Origin: JAWLHU01 sp049324875
GTDB taxonomy: Bacteria; Bacillota; Sulfobacillia; Symbiobacteriales; Symbiobacteriaceae
Length of the DNA: 64,000 nt
Direction: 5' to 3'
NCBI GenBank assembly: GCA_049324875.1
Contig: JBMONC010000009.1
Coordinates: 62,001-126,000, forward strand
A model generated the notes under the pieces. The model searched no databases, had not been told where the DNA came from, and saw nothing but the letters and a program-made list of their open reading frames with translations. The translations under genes and the position numbers were made by a program. Each line of letters begins with the position of its first letter. Within the stretch, counting starts at the first letter, position 1. This document shows positions 33,333 through 40,234 of this stretch, in pieces.

Positions 33333-33629
33333 TTGGTGAATAAGATTCTGGGGATTATGGTTGTGATTTTGGGCATGATCCTGCTGACGAGGCTCTTCGT
33401 CTCGGGCACCGTGCTCTTCCTGATCGTCGCGGCCGTGCTGGCGCTGGCTGCCGGAACCGGCCAGATGGGCCGGACGGGCTATGTGCTGGCGGGCATCTTC
33501 CTCGTGCTGGCCCTGGCCAGCTCCGCCTTTCGCTTTGCCCTCGGAGCCTTCGGCATGCTCTTCCGCCTGGCGCCGATCCTGCTGGTGCTCGGCGGGATCT
33601 ACATGATCGCCAAAGCCATTCGCAGATAG
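33333..33629 (+). CDS. Small four-helix membrane protein, LiaF/LiaI-like
   Basis: The 98 residues are nearly all hydrophobic and form about four short helices (VNKILGIMVVILGMILL, VLFLIVAAVLALAAG, GYVLAGIFLVLALASSAF, APILLVLGGIYMIAKAI). The pattern recalls the transmembrane region shared by LiaI/LiaF-type envelope-stress proteins, but the similarity is only of type. The start is TTG at 33333 or GTG at 33336 behind AAAAGGAGATG. It is 12 bases from a polysaccharide deacetylase gene and probably cotranscribed. Confidence 0.6.
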   Translation: MVNKILGIMVVILGMILLTRLFVSGTVLFLIVAAVLALAAGTGQMGRTGYVLAGIFLVLALASSAFRFALGAFGMLFRLAPILLVLGGIYMIAKAIRR

Positions 33630-33641
33630 GGAGGCTCCGCG

Positions 33642-34562
33642 TTGAAGTACCTGATCGCTCTGGCCACTTTCCTCGCAACACTCACCAACAGCGCCACCCA
33701 GCCCGTAGCCATCCCTCCCGATGCCCAGTTGGCCCCGGGGGAGTCGGGGCGGGTGGCCGTGCTGATCTACCACCATCTGGCCCCGCCTGAGGAGCGGCCC
33801 GAGGAGCCGGGGGTGATCACCCCGGAGCGTTTCGAGTCCCACCTGCAGATGCTGCGGGCCGAGGGGTACCACCTGGCATCGGCCGCGGAGTTCGCCGCCT
33901 TCCTGGACGGCCGGCTGGCGCTGCCCGCCCGGTCGGTGCTGATCACCTTCGATGACGGCTATGCCTCCAACTACCACCTGGGCCTGCCGCTCTTGCAGAA
34001 GTACCGGGCCCCGGCCCTGATCTTCCCCGTGATGAAATACTTCGACACCGACGGTAAGGGGGCGTACAGCCCGCACCTGACCCGGGAGCACGCCAGGGCC
34101 ATGCTGGAGTCCGGGCTGGTCGCCTTCGGCTCCCACACCTACGATGGGCACGGGAAGGTGGCCGCCGGTCCCGACGGCTCGGAGCAGGGCCCCTTCCTGA
34201 CCACCCGGAAGTGGCTGGCGGAGGAGGGGCGCCAGGAGTCCGAGGAGGAGTTCCAGGCCCGGGTCCGGGCTGACCTGGAGCGCTCGATCGCCACCCTGCG
34301 GTCGATCGGCGTGCAGGAGGAGGCGCTCCACTTCGCCCTCCCCTGGGGCCTGGGCGCCCACGAGCGGGCCGACCTGCTGCGGTCGCTGGGCTTCCGCTAC
34401 ATCTACACCGTGGATGACTCGGAGCTGAACTATGGCGGCCAGCAGGGGCTGGTCCACCGGATGGATGCCGGCGATCCCACCGTCAGCGCAGAGTGGCTGA
34501 AGGAACGCCTGGAACAGCTCTTCTCCGCCCCGCTCCCCGCGGAGGCGGTGACCCGGCACTAA
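33642..34562 (+). CDS. Polysaccharide deacetylase, secreted
   Basis: A NodB-type deacetylase that removes acetyl groups from cell-wall or extracellular polysaccharide. An N-terminal signal peptide is present (residues 1-20). Motif 1 is TFDDGY at 102-107, with the catalytic base and metal-binding Asp. Motif 2 is SHTYDGH at 164-170, matching SHTxxH. The family entry motif VLIYHHLAP is at 40-48. The C-terminal part carries LHFALPWGLGAHE, in place of the RxPxG motif. The length of 306 residues is normal. The TTG at 33642 follows GGGAGG. Extracytoplasmic, probably membrane-tethered or released. Confidence 0.88.
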   Translation: MKYLIALATFLATLTNSATQPVAIPPDAQLAPGESGRVAVLIYHHLAPPEERPEEPGVITPERFESHLQMLRAEGYHLASAAEFAAFLDGRLALPARSVLITFDDGYASNYHLGLPLLQKYRAPALIFPVMKYFDTDGKGAYSPHLTREHARAMLESGLVAFGSHTYDGHGKVAAGPDGSEQGPFLTTRKWLAEEGRQESEEEFQARVRADLERSIATLRSIGVQEEALHFALPWGLGAHERADLLRSLGFRYIYTVDDSELNYGGQQGLVHRMDAGDPTVSAEWLKERLEQLFSAPLPAEAVTRH

Positions 34563-34571
34563 AGTGGCCTC

Positions 34572-34597
34572 GACCCCGGCGCGGGCCGGGGTCCTTG
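34572..34597 (+). terminator. GC-rich hairpin after the deacetylase gene
   Basis: An 8-bp stem (GACCCCGG at 34572-34579 with CCGGGGTC at 34586-34593) is followed by CTTGC. The T-run is poor, so it is a moderate terminator between convergent genes. Confidence 0.55.
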
Positions 34598-34632
34598 CGC
34601 GCCTCTGCCCCACCTGCGTCGAGACCGGGGGG

Positions 34633-36798
34633 TCACGGCAGGAGGGGGGAGGGGGTGCCGGTGTGGAAGAGCGTCAGCTCATGCAGTGCCCGGGTGCAGG
34701 CGACATAGAGGAGCTTGGCGTCCCGGCGGGAGAGCCCGTAGGCCCGGGCGGAGGCGTCCGCCACGATCACGGCGTCGAACTCCAGCCCCTTGATCAGGTA
34801 GGCCGGTATGACCGAGAGGCCTCCCCGGTAGCTGGTCTGGCGGGGGGTGATCAGCTCCGGCTCCAGCCCCAGGTCGCTCAGCGCCTGGTGGAGCGTCCGG
34901 CACTCCGCCTCGGTGCGGCCGATGACGGCGATGGAGGCCATCTTCCGCTGCCGCAGGGTGGCGATCTCCTCGGCGATGCGGGCCGGCAGCGCCTTCGGGG
35001 TGGCCGCCTCCACCCGCACCGGCTCGCCGGAGCGGAAGACCGGTTTTGCCAGGGCGGCAGGGGCGCCGAGCTTGCTGATCACCTGGTTGGCGAAGCTCAT
35101 CACCTCGTAGGTGGACCGGTAGGACTGCTCCAGGGTGTAGTAGGCGGTGGGCTCCGGCTCGAAGACCTCCACCAGCTCCTCCCACCGGTGCACGCCCTGG
35201 TAGGCGTGGATCCCCTGGGAGAGGTCGCCCAGGATGGTGAAGGAGTTGCCCCGGGTGAGCCGCTTGAGGAGATCCACCTGGAAGGGGCTGAAGTCCTGGG
35301 CCTCGTCGATCACCACGTGGTCCAGCTGGCGGTCTTCCTTGTAACCCTTCAGCTTGGCCTTCACGTAGACCAGCGGGGCCAGGTCCTCCGGGGCGACCAC
35401 CCCCCGCTTGAAGTGGGCGACCGACTCCCGGATCACCCGCTCCGGGATGTCCGGGAAGCCAACGTTGGCCGGGCCCTTCTTCTTCGGGGGCTTGGCGCCC
35501 AGGATCTGCTGGTAGAGCTCCAGCGGGGTGTGGTCGGGCCAGAGCTTGACCCACTTCTGGACGGCGCTGTGGCAGAGCTTGCGCCGCTCCCGCTCGTGCA
35601 TGGTGCCGGCGAACTGCATCAGGTGGTCGTCGGCCCACTTTTTGGCCCGGGCGATGCAGCGCTCCTTGCGGCCCATGATCGGGTAGGACTTGTAGGCCTC
35701 GTAGAACCACTGCCTGACGGTCTGGGCCCGGAGGGTGGCGCCGGGCCAGAGCACCAGATCCTGCTCGGGCACCAGTGTCGCCTCGTACTGGGCGATGGCG
35801 AGGTCCAGCACCTCCTGGAAGAGGAGCGATCCCTTGAAGCGTCCCGGGGCATCGGCTCCCTCGCCGGGGTCCTTGCCGGGGGCGAAGAGGTACTCCAGCC
35901 GGTCAGCCGCATCCGCCACCTGCACCTCGGGGTCAGCCAGCTCCCCCAGCGCCCAGTCGGCGAAGGTGGTCTGCACCACGCCGTCCACCCCCAGTTCGGG
36001 GAGCACGTCGGAGATGTAGTCCAGGAACATCCGGTTGGGGGCGAAGATGATGATCCGGCTGGCGGCGATCGTCTCCCGGAAGGTGTAGAGCAGGTAGGCG
36101 AGGCGGTGGAGCGCCACGGTGGTCTTGCCGGAGCCGGCCACGCCCTGGATGATCAGCGGGCGGTCCATGGGGGCCCGGATGATGGCGTTCTGCTCGGCCT
36201 GGATGGTGGAGACGATGTCCCGCAGCCGGGAGTCCCGGCTCTCCTGCAGCCGGTAGGAGAGGAACTGATCGATCACCGGCTCCGCCTCGGTGGGAGCGCC
36301 CTTCACCTTCGCATCGACGATCCGCTGGAGGATGCCCTGCCGGATGCCCAGGTGGCGCTTCAGCCAGAGGGTTCCTCGATGGAGACCGTCCGGCGCTTCG
36401 AAGGAGACCTCGTCGGTGTTGCCGGTGGCGGTGGTGTAGAAGAGGGAGGCCATGGGGGTTCGCCAGTCGAGGACCAGCGGGTCCGAGGAGCCGCTTCGCT
36501 GAACGCCGACCTTGCCGATGTAGAGCTGCTCCGGCCTTCCGTCGGGGCCCTCCTGGAAGTCAATCCGTCCGAAGTAGGGCTCCCGGTGGGCCAGGTCCAG
36601 CCGCCGGATCTGCTCCAGCCGCATCCGCTCCAGGGCCAGTTCGGCATGCAGGAGCGCCTCCATCGACTCGTCGATCAGCTCGGGCATGTTGAGCGGCGGG
36701 ACGGCCTTCAGCTCCTCCAGTTGGGCCCGGACGTCGGTGAGCGTCTCCTTGAGCCGTTGCGACTCCTCGGCGTAGGCGGGATGACTCTCAACCGTCAG
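34633..36798 (-). CDS. helD: HelD-type superfamily 1 helicase
   Basis: HelD is a UvrD-like ATPase that removes stalled RNA polymerase from DNA. The order is an N-terminal coiled coil (about residues 5-55), an insert (residues 70-170), Walker A GVAGSGKTTVALHRLAYL, IIFAPNRMFLDYISDVLPEL, Walker B VVIDEAQDFSPFQ, LGDLSQGIHAYQG, LEQSYRSTYEVMSFAN and the C-terminal YLIKGLEFDAVIVAD and LLYVACTRALHELTLF. About 720 residues, as usual. The start is probably the CTG at 36798, 8 bases after GGGAGG; GTG at 36807 is the alternative. The sigma-A promoter at 36845-36872 rules out the far-upstream ATG at 36921. Confidence 0.9.
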   Translation of the reverse strand: MTVESHPAYAEESQRLKETLTDVRAQLEELKAVPPLNMPELIDESMEALLHAELALERMRLEQIRRLDLAHREPYFGRIDFQEGPDGRPEQLYIGKVGVQRSGSSDPLVLDWRTPMASLFYTTATGNTDEVSFEAPDGLHRGTLWLKRHLGIRQGILQRIVDAKVKGAPTEAEPVIDQFLSYRLQESRDSRLRDIVSTIQAEQNAIIRAPMDRPLIIQGVAGSGKTTVALHRLAYLLYTFRETIAASRIIIFAPNRMFLDYISDVLPELGVDGVVQTTFADWALGELADPEVQVADAADRLEYLFAPGKDPGEGADAPGRFKGSLLFQEVLDLAIAQYEATLVPEQDLVLWPGATLRAQTVRQWFYEAYKSYPIMGRKERCIARAKKWADDHLMQFAGTMHERERRKLCHSAVQKWVKLWPDHTPLELYQQILGAKPPKKKGPANVGFPDIPERVIRESVAHFKRGVVAPEDLAPLVYVKAKLKGYKEDRQLDHVVIDEAQDFSPFQVDLLKRLTRGNSFTILGDLSQGIHAYQGVHRWEELVEVFEPEPTAYYTLEQSYRSTYEVMSFANQVISKLGAPAALAKPVFRSGEPVRVEAATPKALPARIAEEIATLRQRKMASIAVIGRTEAECRTLHQALSDLGLEPELITPRQTSYRGGLSVIPAYLIKGLEFDAVIVADASARAYGLSRRDAKLLYVACTRALHELTLFHTGTPSPLLP

Positions 36799-36844
36799 CG
36801 GAAACACCTCCCTCAGATGGCTCGGTAGCAAGACGGGAGTTACT

Positions 36845-36872
36845 ATTATATCACTACAGAGGCATGAGTCAA
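36845..36872 (-). promoter_or_regulatory. Sigma-A promoter of helD
   Basis: On the minus strand TTGACT (36872-36867) and TATAAT (36850-36845) are separated by 16 bases. This is nearly the consensus and sits about 45 bases upstream of the proposed start. The AT-rich patch stands out in this GC-rich window. Confidence 0.85.
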
Positions 36873-36937
36873 TATGCAATTGTACGATCCGCCACGGAAG
36901 CCTTTCGGCTGATGTCACCATTTTCTGAGCAATGGAC

Positions 36938-36966
36938 TCGACCGAGCAGGAAACTTATGGTATACT
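36938..36966 (+). promoter_or_regulatory. Sigma-A promoter of the YjfB-like gene
   Basis: TATACT at 36961-36966 is preceded by TGG, an extended -10 element. TCGACC lies 17 bases upstream as a weak -35. The next gene starts 19 bases after the -10. Confidence 0.6.
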
Positions 36967-36984
36967 GGAGGAGGAGGTGAGGAC

Positions 36985-37143
36985 GTGAACGTCTCGCAAG
37001 TAAATCAAGCGGCCAACCTGTGGGCGATGAAAAAACTGATGACGGTCACCCAGGATCAAGTGATGCAGATCGTCCAATCCGCGCCGAAGGCCTCGCTTAA
37101 TCTAGAGCCCCATAAAGGAACACTGCTCGACGTTCGGGTATAG
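36985..37143 (+). CDS. YjfB-like putative motility protein
   Basis: A 52-residue gene with GTG start at 36985 and GAGGAGGTGAGG in front. The sequence has a helical N-terminal half (VNQAANLWAMKKLM), then QDQVMQIVQSAPK and a tail PHKGTLLDVRV. Bacillus YjfB-family proteins (about 55-60 residues) share this plan: a helix with MKKAM, a second helix, and an end like HLGxxxDIKV. They are called putative motility proteins; their role is unknown. It stands alone with its own promoter and a hairpin behind it. Confidence 0.65.
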   Translation: MNVSQVNQAANLWAMKKLMTVTQDQVMQIVQSAPKASLNLEPHKGTLLDVRV

Positions 37144-37169
37144 AAAGGGAAACCTATACGTAAGAGGAC

Positions 37170-37191
37170 CGGGCACCCGCGAGGGTGCCCG
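37170..37191 (+). terminator. Hairpin after the YjfB-like gene
   Basis: A 9-bp perfect stem (CGGGCACCC with GGGTGCCCG) and 4-base loop. No T-run follows, so termination strength is uncertain. Confidence 0.55.
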
Positions 37192-37220
37192 ACCCCATTG
37201 GAGGGGGCTGAAGGGCGGCC

Positions 37221-37249
37221 TTGCCAGCCCGGACACCCTCTGCTATAGT
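37221..37249 (+). promoter_or_regulatory. Sigma-A promoter of the alpha/beta hydrolase gene
   Basis: TTGCCA (37221-37226) and TATAGT (37244-37249) are separated by 17 bases. The start codon is about 45 bases further on. Confidence 0.75.
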
Positions 37250-37296
37250 TACTCTACAGGGTAATTATGATTACGCTATAACGGAAGGTGATGGCC

Positions 37297-38091
37297 ATGG
37301 ACTTCAAGGCGAGGCGGATTGTGCTTCCCACCCCCGGTCCCGACCAGGTGGAGATTCGGCGGGAGATCGTCTACAAGAGCGCGGGAGCGCTCACCCTGAA
37401 GCTGGATCTGTACCGGCCCACCGCTCCCGGACCCCATCCGGCGGTGATCTTCGTGCACGGCGATGCCCCCGGGCCGGTTCTGGCCGACGCCAAGGACTGG
37501 GGACAGTACCGCTCCTGGGGCGAGCTGACCGCCGCTTCAGGCCTAGCCGCAGTCACCTTCACCCACCGCTCCACCGAGCGGCTCACCCGGGCTGAGGAGG
37601 CGCTGAGCGATGTGACCGACCTGCTGGCCTACGTCCGGCAGCATGCTGGGGAGCTGGGCATCGACCCGGAAAGGCTGGGCCTCTGGGTCTGCTCCGCCGG
37701 CGGGCCGGTGGGGCTGACCCCGGTGCTGACGGGGGCGGCGGGACCGATCCGCTGCGCTGCGGCCCTCTACCCGCTGCTGGAGATCGGGCCTGACCGTGTG
37801 CCGCCCGGGTTGACCCTGGAGGAGCTGCGCCCCCTTTCGCCGCTCTCCGCCCTGGAGCGGGCGGAAGCCCCGGTACCTCCCCTGCTGCTGGTCCGGGCCG
37901 GCCAGGACCACCCCAACTTCACCCAATCCGCCGAGCGGTTCGCCGCAGCCGCCCTCGCCCGCAACCTGGAGCTGGAGCTGATCAACTACGCCACCGGTCA
38001 TCACGGCTTCGACCTGGTGAATGACGAGGAGCGGAGCCGGCAGATCATCCGGCGGGTGGTCGACTTCTTCCGCGAGCGGTTGGGGGCCTAA
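37297..38091 (+). CDS. Alpha/beta hydrolase (dienelactone-hydrolase-like)
   Basis: A cytoplasmic serine hydrolase of unknown substrate. The oxyanion region is VIFVHGDAPGP, and the nucleophile elbow is WVCSAGGPVG with Ser after Cys. The acid is probably the Asp in LLVRAGQDHPNF and the base the His in YATGHHGFDLV. All three catalytic residues are therefore present in the expected order. The length is 264 residues. The ATG at 37297 is chosen because GGAAGG lies 8 bases upstream; ATG at 37291 is possible. It is a single-gene unit with its own promoter and a strong terminator. Confidence 0.8.
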   Translation: MDFKARRIVLPTPGPDQVEIRREIVYKSAGALTLKLDLYRPTAPGPHPAVIFVHGDAPGPVLADAKDWGQYRSWGELTAASGLAAVTFTHRSTERLTRAEEALSDVTDLLAYVRQHAGELGIDPERLGLWVCSAGGPVGLTPVLTGAAGPIRCAAALYPLLEIGPDRVPPGLTLEELRPLSPLSALERAEAPVPPLLLVRAGQDHPNFTQSAERFAAAALARNLELELINYATGHHGFDLVNDEERSRQIIRRVVDFFRERLGA

Positions 38092-38099
38092 ACAGCTAA

Positions 38100-38124
38100 A
38101 AGCCCGGGACCACCGGGCTTTTTG
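38100..38124 (+). terminator. Strong terminator after the hydrolase gene
   Basis: A 7-8 bp stem (AGCCCGG with CCGGGCT) with a short loop is followed by TTTTTG and a T-rich stretch. Confidence 0.88.
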
Positions 38125-38206
38125 TCTTTCTTCAGGGGGCTGGCTCCACCCGCCGCGAGAGGAATCACCGCCTGCCGGGCGTACTTAGAGGAAGAGGAGG
38201 TGGACC

Positions 38207-40201
38207 ATGGCGACGACGATGATCGTGGGGGCCACCGGCGCCGGCAAGACCGCGGCGCTGCAGCGCCGCTACTACGAGTGGGTGAAGAGCGGCATCCGCA
38301 CCGACCAGGTGCTGGTGCTGACCGCCGGGGCGGCCCATACCTCCCTCTGGCGGAAGGGGATCGACCTGCCCGCCCACGGGCCGATCGAGGCCCATTCCTT
38401 CTTTGGCTTTATCCAGCGGGAGCTGAACCTCTTCTGGGCCCCGGTCCAGGCGGCGATTCCCGAGCTTCGCCGCTGGGTCCGCCCGGAGTTCCTGAACGTG
38501 GAGATCGCCCACCACCTGATGCGGGGGCTGGTGGAGCCGCTGGAGCTGCTCTTCAGCTCGGCGGTGAAGGCCTCGCCGCAGCGGATCGCCATCCAGATCG
38601 CCTCCAACCTCTCCACCGTGGGCTCCGCCGCCGGCCTCTCGCCGGGGGAGATGGCCCGCCGCCTCGCCGCCGCTGACCGGCAGGAGAAGGGGCCGCTCTA
38701 CGAGTCGGTCCACGGGCTGATCGAGTCCTACCGGGAGCGGCTGCTGGAGGCGGGGATCCTGGATTACGGCCTGGCGCTCCACCTCTTCACCGGGGTGCTG
38801 ATGCACCACCCGCCCTACCTGGAGCACCTGAAGGGGCGCTACCGTTGCCTGCTGGTGGATGACCTGGACGAATCGGTGCCGGCGGAGCAGGACTTCCTGG
38901 CGGCGCTGGCAGGGCAGATGGAGCAGACCGTCTACGCCTTCAACCCCGACGGCGGCCATACCATCTTCATGGGGGCGGACCCGACCGGGGCCTACGTCCG
39001 TTTCAAGGAGGAGGCCACCCTGGTGGAGCTGCAAGGCTCCCACACCTGCACCCCCGAGCTCTTCGAGTTCGGCGAGGTGCTGGCCCAGCGGGTGATGGGC
39101 CGCCGCCCGGAGCGCCGCTTCACCGAGGTGGTGGAGGAGCGGATCGCCACCGACCTGCGGGGGGATATGGTGGAGGCGGTGGTGGCCAAGGTGATCGCCC
39201 TGGTCGACCGGGGCGTCCCGCCGGGGCAGATCGCCGTGATCTCCCCCCACGTGGACAGGGCGCTGGAGGTGACCGCCCGGCGGGCCTTTGCCGAGCGGCC
39301 CCAGCCGATCCCGGTCCAGAACCTCTCCTTCTCCCGCCGGCTGGTGGATGAGCCCTACGCCCGGGCGATCATCACCCTGGCGGGTCTGGTCCATCCCCAG
39401 TGGAAGATCCCCCGGGACTCGGCGGGCTTCATCACCAACGCCATGCAGCTGCTGCTGAAGCTGGACCCGATCCGGGCCTCGATCCTGGGCGATGCGATCT
39501 GGCGGGCGGGGGGCAGCCTGCCCGACCTGGACGAGACCGGCCTGCGCCGCCGCATTGGCTTCGAGCGGGCGGAGGCCTACGAGTACCTGCGGAGCTGGGT
39601 GGAGGAGGCGAGGCAGAAGGAGTGGCAGACCGACGCCTTCGCCCAGGCAGTGATCGTCGAGGTGATGGCCCCGCTGATCGGCGACCTCTCCCTGGAGCAG
39701 GTCCATGCCTGCCAGCAGCTCCTGCTGAGCGCCACCCGCTTCCGCAAGGCGATGGAGCGGCTCGGGGAGGGCGCCTACGGCCGGGAGTACATCAAGATGC
39801 TGACCGAGGGGACCGTGGCCGCCGAGCCGCTGGATGCCTACGACCCGGCACGGGATGCGGTCACCCTGGCCACCCCCTTCGGCTATCTGACCAGCCGGCT
39901 CACCTCCCAGTACCAGATCTGGGTCGACCTCTCGGGGAACGGCTGGTACCCCAACGACGTGAAGGAGCTGGCCAACCCGCACGTGCTCTCCCGCCGCTGG
40001 CAGGAGGGCGACCGCTGGACCGACACCCGCTCCAACCGGATGCGGCAGGCCAACGCCGCCCGCACCGCCCGGGCGCTGGTCCGCCGGTGCCGGGGGCGGC
40101 TGATCCTGGCGGAGTGCTCCCTCACCCCGTGGGGGCAGGAGCAGGAGGGCGGCCTGGCCGAGGCCTTCGCTGACCTGATCCGGGAGCGGGTGAGCCGCTG
40201 A
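38207..40201 (+). CDS. UvrD-like, probably degenerate helicase subunit of a split AddAB-type complex
   Basis: The 664-residue protein begins with an intact Walker A (VGATGAGKTAALQRRYYEW). The segment where Walker B belongs reads LLVDDLDESVPAEQDFL, with DDLDE replacing the DExxD core of UvrD motif II. Later segments follow the UvrD fold, such as VIALVDRGVPPGQIAVISPH and a motif VI-like end (RRCRGRLILAECSLTPWG), but the helicase motifs III-VI are poorly kept. The size and layout recall AddB or AdnA helicase halves without their nuclease domain. The ATG at 38207 follows GAGGAGGTGG. It leads a three-gene operon with a full helicase and an Fe-S nuclease. Confidence 0.7.
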   Translation: MATTMIVGATGAGKTAALQRRYYEWVKSGIRTDQVLVLTAGAAHTSLWRKGIDLPAHGPIEAHSFFGFIQRELNLFWAPVQAAIPELRRWVRPEFLNVEIAHHLMRGLVEPLELLFSSAVKASPQRIAIQIASNLSTVGSAAGLSPGEMARRLAAADRQEKGPLYESVHGLIESYRERLLEAGILDYGLALHLFTGVLMHHPPYLEHLKGRYRCLLVDDLDESVPAEQDFLAALAGQMEQTVYAFNPDGGHTIFMGADPTGAYVRFKEEATLVELQGSHTCTPELFEFGEVLAQRVMGRRPERRFTEVVEERIATDLRGDMVEAVVAKVIALVDRGVPPGQIAVISPHVDRALEVTARRAFAERPQPIPVQNLSFSRRLVDEPYARAIITLAGLVHPQWKIPRDSAGFITNAMQLLLKLDPIRASILGDAIWRAGGSLPDLDETGLRRRIGFERAEAYEYLRSWVEEARQKEWQTDAFAQAVIVEVMAPLIGDLSLEQVHACQQLLLSATRFRKAMERLGEGAYGREYIKMLTEGTVAAEPLDAYDPARDAVTLATPFGYLTSRLTSQYQIWVDLSGNGWYPNDVKELANPHVLSRRWQEGDRWTDTRSNRMRQANAARTARALVRRCRGRLILAECSLTPWGQEQEGGLAEAFADLIRERVSR

Positions 40202-40234
40202 TGCCCGCCGCGACATGGAAAGGAGGGACCGCCT

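Noticed and set aside
34564..36828. A 754-codon open frame on the plus strand opposite helD
   Set aside because: helD has all its helicase motifs in the minus frame and its own promoter; the plus frame is low-complexity without motifs.
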